A DNA stretch of 64,000 nt. It comes from Diphasiastrum complanatum (Eukaryota > Streptophyta > Lycopodiopsida > Lycopodiales > Lycopodiaceae). Position numbers and translations under genes: made by a program. Shown piece after piece: positions 20,700 to 30,355 of the stretch; within the stretch, counting starts at the first letter, position 1, and each line of letters begins with the position of its first letter. Below the pieces are notes generated by a model that saw only the letters and a program-made list of their open reading frames with translations, made no database searches and was not told the DNA's origin. The DNA lies in NCBI GenBank assembly GCA_029204225.1, contig CM055098.1, positions 18,693,303 through 18,757,302 on the forward strand, in the 5' to 3' direction.

Positions 20700-21410
20700 G
20701 CAGTAGATGCATGAGTATCCTTACCATTCTATTATAGGATCTTTTATGTACGCAATGATCTGTAACAGGCCAGACATAGCTTTTGTAGTCAGCTCTCTCA
20801 GTCAGTTTATGATCAACCTTGGTGTGACACATTGGAAGGCTCTTATTAGAGTCATCAGATATCTTCGAGCTACTATAAACTTTTGCATTTGTTATGGAGC
20901 AGTCGACAACGACAAACTCAATTTACTCAGTGGTTACACAGATGCAAGTTGGGCAAGAGATGTAGACACTCGTAAATCTATTTCTGGATTTACATTCTTC
21001 CTCAACAATGGTCCAATTTTCTGGAACAATCGCAAGAAATCTTCGATAGCTCTAATTTCCACTGAATCAGAGTATATCGCAGCCTCACAAGCTACAAAGG
21101 AAGCGATTTGGTTGAGAAACTTATTTTTAGATATCAGTCTGAATCAATCTGCTCCGACATTATTATTTTGTGATAATCAAATTGCCATTGTCTTATCATC
21201 CAACCCTAGAATTTATTCTAGGAGTAAGCACATTGAACTGAAGTATCACTATGTCAGAAGCAAAGTTCTCAACAAAGAGGTTAGATTGCAGTATTGTCGA
21301 ACGTAAGATATGACAACAAATATTTTTACCAAAGCATTAAGCTTGGAAACGCACAGAAGGTTCTATGCAGAATTAAGTTTAAAGGTCAAGGCATTCATGG
21401 ATTTAGATTA
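20700..21410 (+). pseudogene. Copia II RNase H domain
   Basis: The frame 20707-21306 encodes YHSIIGSFMYAMICNRPDIA, THWKALIRVIRYLRATINFC, GYTDASWARDVDTRKSISGF, ISTESEYIAASQATKEAIWL, FCDNQIAIVLSSNPRIYSRS and KHIELKYHYVRSKVLNKEV, i.e. the end of RT and all RNase H blocks with the acidic positions kept. A stop at 21304-21306 is followed in frame by TNIFTKALSLETHRRFYAEL, the normal pol end. Everything upstream of the thumb is missing; the left junction falls near the fold-back segment. Confidence 0.85.
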
Positions 21411-21418
21411 AAGGGGAG

Positions 21419-22450
21419 TGTTGGATTATTCTCTTTCCTACTAATCGCCTAGTTGACTTTAATCTTCATCCAACTGTTTATCCAGTTCTGCGAATTTGCT
21501 CATGTTTTTATACAGTCTGCAAAACTGCAAGTATTTTTACACAGTCTGCAGAAATACATGGAGTTTGACAACAATATCATATTTTCTCTCTCTACAATCC
21601 AGACAGTGTCGTCTGTCAAGAATTACGAGTAGAATTATAGTGTGGCATTTTTTTGCATTTTTGCGACACTGTGCTTGTCAGGAATCAAGTATAAAAATGC
21701 AGTGTCGTCTTTTTTGCATTTTTCGCCTGTCAAGAATTGTGAGTAAAACTATAGAGTCGCATTTTTCGCATTTTTCAAAGTGCCTCAAATGTTAAGGAAA
21801 TGACTCTAGCAAATTGTGGAGCTACCCTAATATGAAAGAAATGAGATTTTAGGACAGTCTTTTTTTTTTTTTTTTTTTTTTCGCAAAAAGCCGACACTGT
21901 CGTCTTTTTGCAACACCGTCGTCTGTGACAATTTTAGTTCATTTCTACAGAGTAACAATTTTAGTTCATTGATGCAAACAGACCGTTTACAACCAATTTT
22001 CACCACTTATCAGCAATCAATTTTTGAGAAAGAACTGGATGAATGCCAGCGGACACCAACCAACTGGCAATCACATTTGATGACCTGATTACTTAGTATA
22101 AATAAGTTGTTTATACATCTCATCAAGTAATGAATCAACATTGTGAATTGTGAAGGAGTTGAGTGTTATTACACAACGACACTTTCTGCGCTCTCATCAA
22201 GCAGATTGTTCACAATCAGAAAGTATTGTAGTGAGCTCTCTATCAAGCTTTCAAGCTTGAACTCACTTGAGCATTCTAGCTCAGTCTTTTAAAGATTTAT
22301 ATTTAGAGTTGCTATTGCGCTACTGCTTATCAGCAGAGCTGCTATTATCAAACTTATTTTCAATTACTCAGAGATAGCTTAAATGCGTGGTTTCTATCCG
22401 TTATTGTCTTGCACTCATTAGCATCTGACTTTGTTTTTCCGAATCAATAC
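21419..22450 (+). repeat. Copia II 3' LTR (right end approximate)
   Basis: A purine tract AAAGGGGAG precedes TGTTGGATTATTC at 21419. A TATA box, AGTATAAATAAG, lies near 22095, and transcribed-region-like sequence follows. The LTR carries internal repeats at 21590-21930. The CA end is not certain; about 22450 is a guess. Confidence 0.6.
21595..21935. repeat. Short tandem repeats inside the copia II LTR
   Basis: ACAGTGTCGTCTGTCAAGAA, GACACTGTGCTTGTCAGGAA, CAGTGTCGTCTTTTTTGCAT and CGCCTGTCAAGAATTGTGAG, each followed by GAGTARAAYTATAG and GCATTTTT runs, form about three diverged 60-bp units. Two shorter GACACTGTCGTC/ACACCGTCGTC pieces follow a 22-base T run at about 21860-21882. Confidence 0.65.
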
Positions 22451-22719
22451 TATTTTTTATTGCGTTCAGTATATGTTAGAATACATGCATCTCTGTATTG
22501 CTTTTGTAACTGATAGAAATTGTTTGAGAATTCAATACTTTATGTTTGGCTACGTAATCATTTAGTATCTAGTGAAAGTTAGTTGTTAAAGATTGAACAT
22601 GATTTCGATCACTACTGCTTGGTTCAATTTTTGATAGACGTAGTCATGCATTGGAAGTAGGAAGTTTTCGCATTCTATTACTCGCCTATTTTGGATAGTA
22701 TTTGTCTCTTTGCTTCATT
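22450..22719. other. Unassigned junction DNA
   Basis: Lies between the copia II LTR and a minus-strand gypsy gag. No signal was recognised. Confidence 0.3.
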
Positions 22720-23310
22720 TGCTTCCTGATTCCCTTGGGTAATCCTGCCATGAACCATGTTAGTACACTATGATCTGGGACGCTATCGAGGCCGCATCCA
22801 CCGCACAATCTTTTGATTCGTTTGATATAATCATGCAAGGATCTGTTTTTCTTGTCCATACGGATTTGTCCAAGTTGCAGGAATGGATCAGAAAGGAAGT
22901 GGGTGATTTTAAATCGTGTGATGAACTCAACTTGTAAGATGTTTCAATCATCTCGTTCGTTTTGCTCAAGATTGAAGTACCAATCTTTCACGATGTTGGT
23001 TAAGCATACATTGAAATATCTCAACAACTCTTGTAGGCTGTCGTCTCCATAGGCTCTATACGCTTGGGTGTAGATATGTAGGAATCGTCACAAATTTCTC
23101 TTGCCATCAAACCTTGGAAGGTCGATCTTAGGAAAATTCTGGACTATGTGGGGTACAAACGGCCTAGGATTGTCCATTGGGGGTGGATCTACGTCAACGG
23201 GTTCAGGTAATAATGCATACAATAGAACTGAAAAAGGAACCGTTTTTGGTATTTTCACTATTTGATTGCTTTTGACTTTTTTTTTGTTTTTATCACTCAA
23301 ATATTTTTGT
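22720..23310 (-). pseudogene. Gypsy gag (minus strand)
   Basis: On the minus strand the sequence reads NFPKIDLPRFDGKRN, then (after a stop) ELLRYFNVCLTNIVKDWYFN, VEFITRFKITHFLSDPFLQL, GQIRMDKKNRSLHDYIKRIK and CGLDSVPDHSVLTWFMAGLP. This is the Retrotrans_gag pattern (LPKFDG, then an amphipathic capsid region, then 'F...F....' and 'W F..GLP'). Its N-terminus is preceded on the minus strand by a long leader, a PBS and an LTR to the right. Two stops interrupt it, and no protease or pol follows within the window. Confidence 0.75.
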
Positions 23311-23534
23311 AGATCTTTTGTGTATTTTGTTGATCAGATCATGTATTTGTGTAAGGATCAAACCAAAATGATAATGATCTCAGATCAAGATCGGATCAAG
23401 ATCAAAAAATAAAAGTTAGATGGATGGTCAATGGCATAAATGCAAATCCAAAAGGCAATCGGAGAAAATAAAAATAACAAAAAAATACAGATGGATTTTG
23501 ATTGTCAAAAGATTCAAAAATTATTAGATTTTCT

Positions 23535-24205
23535 CTGATGGCGAGTTATAGCTGGACGAGTAATAGCAGGCGCGAGTAATAAAATTGTAACTTGCCGAGT
23601 TGTCTCCAGGTCTCTATTGATGTTCAGAACACTATGGAAAAATGATGAGTAATGTGGAGGAGATGGCGAATAATACTGATGGTGAGCAATAGCTCTGATG
23701 GTGAGTAATAAAATCTTAACTTGCTGTCTGACAGAAGATATAGATCAGTATGTGTAGGCCTCAACTTTGATGGCGAGTAAAGATAGTGAACAACTAAAGA
23801 GAAAGCTTTGATGACAAGTTATAAATCCTTGTTGGCGAGTAATAACTGACGAGTAATAAAAATGATGAGAACTACAATTTTGGACGAGAAAATTCAAAAT
23901 GGCGAGTAATAGTCCTATAACTCGTCGATCACCAGAATGATAGCTCTAAGGTTGCTGATCATCCTACTCTAATGACAAGTAAATATGGCTTGAAAAAAGT
24001 GACTTGGTGGGTAATAGGTCATTGGGCGAGTAATGGTACTGATGATGAGTAATAGGCCACTGGACGAGTAATGGTACTGATGGCGAGTTATAACCTATAA
24101 CTTGTTGAGCTCACAGAAGAGAGCTTGGACCCTACCCAGCTCTCTGGAGAAGTGGCGAGTAAAGGGGCAACATAAAGGTCAGAAAAAACCTGTAGGTGAG
24201 TAACA
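23535..24205. repeat. About 20 copies of a GGCGAGTAATAG-like motif in a gypsy leader
   Basis: Close variants of TGATGGCGAGTAATAG occur near 23537, 23551, 23571, 23643, 23661, 23678, 23697, 23769, 23809, 23831, 23846, 23899, 23971, 24007, 24023, 24040, 24060, 24079, 24152 and 24194. All are in the same orientation; spacing is irregular (about 14-70 bp). On the coding (minus) strand the motif reads CTATTACTCGCCATCA. It fills the region between PBS and gag and does not encode a repeated peptide in one frame, because the spacing is not a multiple of three. Confidence 0.85.
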
Positions 24206-24280
24206 AATCTGTCAAAAATGCAATAAAATTTCAAGCAAAAAGCAAACTAAAAATCCATCTAATCAATTGCTTAGCACCGT

Positions 24281-24301
24281 CTCCCCAGTAACGGGGCCAA
24301 A
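24281..24301 (-). other. Primer-binding site, Asp-tRNA type (minus strand)
   Basis: Minus strand TTGGCCCCGTTACTGGGGAG differs at three positions from TGGCGCCGTTGCCGGGGA, the complement of the plant tRNA-Asp 3' end. It lies 5 bp inside the LTR edge at 24306. Confidence 0.7.
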
Positions 24302-24305
24302 TAAA

Positions 24306-25411
24306 TGTTGGACCCTTTTCATGCCTCTATAATCGGTGCGATCAAGAGGACAAAGAAAGGGTTTTGAATCTCCAACCGGGTGAGTCATCGTGTAGTACAT
24401 GCTTCGATCTAATTGGGAGAGGGTTAAACTACGGATCTAGATGGAATCTAAGCCTATTTGTCAATCTTGGCTTTGGATCTGAAAATGGAATGACTTAGAT
24501 GAGGGGTGGGTTGCTTGACATTTTTCTTGGCTCTTTTTTGGGTTTATGGTATGTGAAGGTCCTCATTTTGGATCTTGGCTTTCTTGGTGAATCTAGGCTT
24601 CTTGAGCTCTAGATATTTTCCTCTTGAGGGTTATCTTCTCAAAGTAGGGGAGCAATGTAAGTAAACCTACCTAATGGATCTTATTGATCACTCCAAATGG
24701 ATTTCTAACACCTATTTTACTATTGTGTGATTTTGTGGATTAGAAGGATGAAAGCTTGAGCTAATGATATTTCTATTTGTGATAGCATGATCAATCAAGC
24801 ATTCATTCATCCACAAACAAACATATAATGTCAAAATAGGAGGACTTCACAAAAGTAAGAAAATGGACTCTCAATCTCTAATCTTACAAGTGTCAAGTGA
24901 TTTCAAAATGGTGTCACATCCCTACTTATAGACAAAGCTAGGGTTAGAGTTTTTGGTTCACCCAAAAATCATGTGCCATAACAACTTGACTATCTTAAAG
25001 AGTTATAAACAAAAATGCATTTAAAAACTACTTGGGTCCTTTCTTATTTTTGACCCATTGGAGTTTAGCTCTATTTTTATTTCTCTCACCTTTGGCTTAC
25101 AAGGGTGTCAGACGTTATTTTATAGATAGATCTTAATCTTTATGTCGACTCGGCCATGATTTTATTCTCGTCTTTGTAAGATGTGTTGGAGAGACGCTGG
25201 TGGGCTTTGGTTTCGCACTCATTGGCCGGTCCACGACTTGTCAACCTTATGATATTGGCGTTCCCAGTAAATTTGGATTCTGGAACTCCTTCTTGGTTGA
25301 TCGTCAACACTCCTTAATGTAGTTTGGCGGCATGATTCTTCCATTTGATATCCGTTAGGCTTTTTAACATCTGGAATCCGTTCGAAGAATCTTCACCAAA
25401 ATCTTCCAACA
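24306..25411 (-). repeat. 5' LTR of the minus-strand gypsy
   Basis: The plus strand begins TGTTGGACCC and ends TCTTCCAACA, so the ends form a 7-bp inverted repeat TGTTGGA/TCCAACA. Length is 1106 bp. Its inner end abuts the PBS. No second copy is present. Confidence 0.8.
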
Positions 25412-25501
25412 CCATTTAATATGCACAACAACAAAATGCATGACTTCCGACACAAGGCTCCGACGGATTCAAAATTTTTTCATAATCTGTCGGAATCCGA
25501 C

Positions 25502-25562
<61 letters not shown>
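25502..25562. repeat. (AT)n microsatellite
   Basis: About 30 AT units inside the left subterminal region of the CACTA element. Confidence 0.95.
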
Positions 25563-25575
<13 letters not shown>

Positions 25576-25750
25576 ATTTCTACGGATGTTGAATTTTTGA
25601 CAGACAATAAATACGTCAAAATTCGACATCCCATTTCCAAGACACTGCACAATTTTTAATTGATGATGCCACTTGTCCATGCATAAAAAAAATAAAGCGG
25701 ACGTCAAAATCCGACGGATAATACAGATGTCAAAATCCGACATCCGTGAC

Positions 25751-26919
25751 TATTCTCAAAGCCGCATCATTTTTCTAGGTTTCTCTTATTTTTTATTGTT
25801 GTAGGAGATTATTGGAGATCGACTTTTGGCGCTTCTTCTCAACTCTATCAATCCAAGTATGATTCTTTTATTTTATTATGTGTAACTAAGATTTCTTTCT
25901 TTGTAGCTTTTTCTTGTATACTATCTTTCTTGTATTGTATATTTTGTATAGTTAAACACAAATATGTGTCTGTGATTTATGACCTTGAGAGAGTGAGAGA
26001 GGAAGAGAAGGATGTGTGTGAGAGAGACAGAGAGAGCAAGAAAAATATGGATAGAAGAGTTTGATTTAATGTTGTGTTCTTTGTAGATTTTAGGGTTTAT
26101 ATTTTAAGCACTCTTATCTGTAGCATGACCCTTCTTTCATCTTTATTTTCACACATAGTACTATCATGACACTTTCATCTCTTTTTGGAGGCTTGAATGA
26201 TATCCATGTGTGCATGAAAAGAGATAGATAGAGAGAGAAAAGATTAAGTTAATGTAATAGTTTTTTATACATTTCAAGATTTAGGGTTTCATGAGCACTC
26301 TAGTGAGCATCATAAACTTTGTTTTCTCTTTCTTTTAAATCACACATAGTATTATCAATGCATTTTTATCTCTTTTTCAAGGCTTGAAAGTTGAATCCGC
26401 ATGTACATGTGCAGAAAGAGAGACAAAAAAAAAAAAAAGAGACGATGGTGTCACATGCGCACTTCACGTTCCATATGCATCCCTTGAATGGGCCCCAAAT
26501 TTTGGATGTGTAAGCCTCATGCTCACAAGTGATCCATGAGTTTCTTACATACTTGTTACTTCCAATAGAATTTCATTTTCTTATTCATCAACTTTGCGAT
26601 GAGAGCACACAGATCCAATGACTTCCACCTCACTCTCTTTCTTACTTTTCTCTTTCTATTTTTGAGATGATCACATATTTATTCTTTTGTTATCTACTTG
26701 ATTGCATTGACTATGCATTGCAATTTAATCCATAGCCATTTGTGTTTTAATTTGTCACTTATTAGTAGTGGTTGCAGGCAAATTCATATAAATTTAGCCT
26801 GATTAATAATTGAGTTTTGTGGCATTCTATCTAATTGTCACGCAAATCAATCATAATAGCAAAAAATTGGTCATAGAATTTTTAGATTTTTTCTATTTAT
26901 GAATAGAAAAAAAAAATTG
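25751..26919. other. Interior of the CACTA element, non-coding
   Basis: AT-rich with GA-rich tracts (25990-26040, 26220-26240) and two related stretches, ACACATAGTACTATCATGAC near 26152 and ACACATAGTATTATCAATGC near 26342, each followed by TTTTATCTCTTTTT-like text. This suggests an internal duplication of about 190 bp. No protein domain was seen. Confidence 0.5.
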
Positions 26920-27333
26920 TCGGATTCCAACATAGATTTATTTTTTGTCAGATTTCGACAGAAAAAAAAATTGTTGGATTCCGACGTGAAATTTTTTTTG
27001 TCGAAATCCGACATCCCACATGGCCGTCAGAATCCGACGGCCACGTGGCACATTTTTTGAGAATTTTGTTGCTGGCTTTGGGCTTGTTGACGGATAGCGA
27101 CGGGCCTATTGTGACCGACGCTCGCGTCGATTAAAAAAAAAAATTTAAACACGATTTCACGTCTAAAATCTCGTCTGAAATCGCGACAATTCTTATAGTG
27201 ATAGAACGATGGATATCTGATAGCCGCCATCAACGAGTCTGTTATCCATGCTGCCATTCATCTCCTGAGCAATTTTATAGCTATTAAAGTTTGTGTAAAG
27301 GACCACATTCAGTCCCTTCTCCTCCATAAACTC

Positions 27334-27868
27334 GTGCAATCGCATCAGGATTTCCCTTACGATAAAGCTGTGCCCTATGACTGGCACGCCTTCATCATTT
27401 TCGAGCTGAAGAGGGCCATAAAGCCCAACATGCGCAAAAAATTCGTTGCGGGGCCTCTTCTCTCTGCCCTTACTATTACTCTTCTTGAACAGAAAGTTCG
27501 AAATTTCCACCATTCCCAAGTCCTCTCAACTGCCGCCCCCTCCACTAGCCCAAGATCCCCTACTCTTCCAACTAACTCCCTCGCCAGCAAACGCATGCGC
27601 GGTGGCGCTTCATCTTCCACTACTCCTCCTTCCACCCGCCGACGTGCCGCACCACCCCGCCCTACAACAACTTCTTCCGCATCCGTGCCTCCAACTACTA
27701 CTATACCCCCTCATACATCTATCCCCCCCATTTCTCCATCTTCCACAGCCGTCCTTGCTTCACCTCCACCTTCCATCACCATCGCCTCGTCCATCCCTCC
27801 TGTATCCCTTGATTCTTCAGTTTCCACTCCCCCCATCACCATAAACCCCCAAGATTCCCAATTGTCAT
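27334..27868 (+). pseudogene. P1 N-terminal and proline-rich part
   Basis: The frame encodes KAVPYDWHAFIIFELKRAIK, which lines up with RVLKPYDWYKMVFGDLKRAI in P3 (51135-51195). Then come NFHHSQVL and about 100 residues of Pro/Ser/Thr/Ala (STTPPSTRRRAAPP, VPPTTTIPPHTSIPP). Low-complexity linkers of this type separate structured parts in retroelement gag-like proteins. The frame is cut by the LTR insertion at 27869. Stops upstream (before 27334) show that the start is lost. Confidence 0.5.
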
Positions 27869-28640
27869 TGTTGGAGGGTTTGTGGATCACGAGACAACCC
27901 TAACCCTAGTTAATAAGTGAGAGTGATTTGGCACCCTGCGTGTGTAAGTCCAACCCGATGATCACATAGTTATTTGATAAATAGAAAGTCAATAAAAAGA
28001 TTTTAGGCCTTTTTGCAGGACTTTTAATGTCGCAAGGCCTAAATGTCAAGTTAGTAAATAAAGTTGGGACTCCCAACAAAATTGGTTCAAATTCAAATTC
28101 AAATTGGTTCCTTCCAATTTTTGAATGGGTTCCCACTCTTTTTTAAGTTTGAATAGTTAGGAAGGTAGAAATGGACCAATAGGATTTTGAGGCCAAGGCC
28201 CTCCTCTTTACTATAAATAGTGCCAAACTCGAGTTGCTCCTCATGTTCATATCCTCATTTCAATACAAGCAGATTGGTTCTCTTATGGAATGGATTTGTG
28301 AATGTCCTTGCTCTCTATCACTTTTCCTCCATCTCTCATACTTTTGTTGTGTTTGCTAATTGTTGGATCTGAATGTTATTGGGATTATCTTTATTATACT
28401 TTTTGTGAGAGAGAAAGGGAGAGAGAGAAAGAGTACGTTATCTTTGTTGTGGATCGTAGTATTAAATGGTTAGGGTTAATGGATGTTAGAGTTAGATGTG
28501 GATCTTCCATTCATGCTGAAATCTGAGATATGCTATCGCTCTCATGGGAACAAACCTACGCGTGACAACTACTTCATCTCCATGATGCTAGATTGCTTGG
28601 ATCTTGGGTTGAGGATAGCCTAGGAAAGAAACCCACTACA
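27869..28640 (+). repeat. LARD left LTR
   Basis: 772 bp, TGTTGGAGGG to CACTACA. A TATA box TATAAATAG lies at 28212-28220 and a GA-rich tract near 28410-28432. It is longer than the right copy mainly by a block near 28020-28095 that is absent there. Confidence 0.9.
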
Positions 28641-28643
28641 ATT

Positions 28644-28662
28644 TTGGTGTCGTTGCCGGGGA
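28644..28662 (+). other. Primer-binding site, Asp-tRNA type
   Basis: TTGGTGTCGTTGCCGGGGA differs by two or three bases from TGGCGCCGTTGCCGGGGA, the complement of the tRNA-Asp 3' end. It starts 3 bp after the LTR. Confidence 0.85.
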
Positions 28663-28849
28663 GCTATGCCAATTTTTTAGTTTGTAGCATGTTTGTTGGA
28701 TGGTTAGCTTGCATTTAGGCATCTTGGTTTTGGCATGCTAGGGTTAGCTTTGCATTATGGGTGTGATTTGTGAGAGTTATGTCCAACAACGTTCAAAAAA
28801 CGAGTGGAGATTGTATTTTCTGTTATTTTATTTTATTATTTTATTCTTT

Positions 28850-29446
28850 TTTATTCAATTTTTGCCCAAATTTCTGTTCTCTATAATTTAATCTAAATAG
28901 CTAAAATTGTAGAGCATTAAAAGGGCTTTCTAGTCATATAATTCTTTTTGGATTCCGTTTAGTATTGAGCAAGTTACAAATTTTTGAATTTGGCAAGAAA
29001 ATTCTGTAAACTTGTCAAAAATCAGAAAATTTCATTTATTTGTTTATTTTTTGTTTATTTTTTATTCAATTTCTACCCAATTTTCCATCCTTGTAATTCA
29101 ACCTGAATAGCTAAGATTGTAGAGCATTGAAAGGACTTTCTATTCATATGATGTTTTTTGGATTTAGGGTTTAGGGTTGAGCAAGCTACAAATTTTAGAA
29201 GTTAGTCACAAAATTTTGTAAACTTGTCAAAAACCAGAAACTTTTAGATTTTTTATTTTTCTGTCCTATTTGATTCATTTTTTAACCCAATCTGTTGTTC
29301 TCTTTAATTCCATCTGAATAGCTAGAGTTGTAAAGCATTGAAAGAGCTTTTTGGAGATATAATTTTTTCTCATTTCGTTAAGTATTGATGAAGTTACAAA
29401 TTTTTAAAAATGTCAAAAAAAGAAATTATGTAATCTTGTCATTAGC
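28850..29446 (+). repeat. Three tandem units of about 180 bp in the LARD interior
   Basis: Units begin near 28850, 29060 and 29268. Each carries TTTATTCAATTT or a similar start, CCCAA, a TTCTCTxTAATT segment, AATAGCTARARTTGTARAGC, GCTTTCTAGTCATAT-type text, AGTTACAAATTTTT and a CTTGTCAAAAAYCAG end. The copies are diverged by perhaps a fifth. They do not share a long frame. Confidence 0.85.
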
Positions 29447-29659
29447 TTCAACAATGTCATTGCTAGCAGGTGCACCTATCTACAACATCAACAAACATTA
29501 TCTTGGGATCTTTTTTTGGATGGTGTCGACTACCCATTTGTCAATGAACAAGGTTATCATGAATGGCCACCGAACCCATATGGCTATTATTAAAAATTTG
29601 CATTCAAGCTTCGAGGCAGGTGTCGTGAGACCGCCACCATCAGTTTTGGTGGGGGATAC
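29445..29659 (+). other. LARD 3' interior with a short open frame
   Basis: A frame gives GAPIYNINKHYLGIFFWMV and HLSMNKVIMNGHRTHMAIIK, ending in VRPPPSVLVGDT at the purine tract. No family was recognised. It could be the tail of a lost polyprotein or chance. Confidence 0.25.
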
Positions 29660-30355
29660 TGTTGGAGGGTTTGCGGATCTCGAGACAACCCTAACCCTAG
29701 TTAATAAGTGAGAGTAATTTGGCACCCTGCGTGTGTAAGTTCAACCCGATGATCACATAGTTATTTGATAATTAGAAAGTCAATAAAAGGACTTTAGGCC
29801 TTTTTGCAAGAAATTCAAATTGGTTCCCTCCAATTTTTTTAATGGGTTTTCACTCTTTTTTAAAATTTGAATAGTTAAGGAGATAGAAATGGACCAATAG
29901 GATTTTGAGGCCAAGGTCCTCTCTACTATAAATAGTGCCAAACTCGAGTTGCTCCAATGTTCATATCCTCATTTCAATACAAGCAGATTGGTTCTCTTAT
30001 GGAATGAATTTGTGAATGTCTTTGCTCTCTATCACTTTTTCTCCATCTCTCATACTTTTGTTGTGTTTGCTAATTGTTGGATCTGAGTGTTATTGGAATT
30101 TATCTTTGTTATACTTTTTGTGAGAGAGAAAGGGAGAGAGAAAAAGTGTAAGCTATCTTCGTTGTGGATTGTAGTGTTAAATGGTCAGGGTTAATGGATG
30201 TTAGAGTTAGATGTGGATCTTCCATTCATGCTGAAATATGAGATATGATATCGCTCTCATGAGAACGGACCTATGCATGACAACTACTTTATCTCCTTGA
30301 TGCTAGATTGCTTGGATCTTGGGTTGAGAATAGGCTAGGAAAGAAACCCACTACA
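29660..30355 (+). repeat. LARD right LTR
   Basis: 696 bp; TATAAATAG at 29937-29945. It matches the left LTR with scattered substitutions and a deletion of roughly 75 bp. This points to an insertion old enough to have diverged, clearly older than element A. Confidence 0.9.

Larger units (their letters stand above)
22720..25411 (-). mobile_element. 5' half of a Ty3/gypsy element (minus strand)
   Basis: Right to left: LTR 25411-24306, Asp-tRNA-type PBS at 24301-24281, a leader of about 1 kb with repeated GGCGAGTAATAG-like motifs, and gag at 23310-22720. An Asp-type PBS is usual for plant Athila/Tat-like gypsy elements. Downstream pol and the 3' LTR are missing; the copia II LTR region adjoins the broken end. 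Confidence 0.75.
25440..27200. mobile_element. CACTA-type (En/Spm-like) element, non-autonomous
   Basis: The right end, read inward on the minus strand, starts CACTATAAGAATTGTCGCGA, the classic CACTA terminus, at 27200. Subterminal repeats of GTCGGAATCCGACAT-type sequence cluster at both sides (25458-25750 and 26920-27045) in direct and inverted copies, as expected for transposase-binding sites. A matching CACTA terminus was not found at the left; the limit 25440 is where subterminal repeats begin. No transposase is encoded inside. The bases after the right end are ATA, the possible 3-bp target duplication. Confidence 0.7.

Noticed and set aside
23535-24205. CRISPR-like array
   Set aside because: The motif is short and degenerate, spacing is irregular, and it sits in the leader of a plant retroelement. 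No cas genes.
25502-25562. AT run as a possible replication origin or matrix attachment site
   Set aside because: A simple microsatellite inside a transposon end. Nothing else supports an origin.
27446-27844. Proline/leucine-rich frame resembling an extensin or arabinogalactan protein
   Set aside because: It is a shadow of the P1 Pro/Ser/Thr-rich frame. It has no signal peptide or SPPPP repeats and the P1 helical block matches P3.
29160-29180. TTTAGGGTTTAGGG, telomere-like repeat
   Set aside because: Only two units, inside a tandem copy of the LARD interior. The CCCTAACCCTA in its LTR is likewise short. Not an interstitial telomere.
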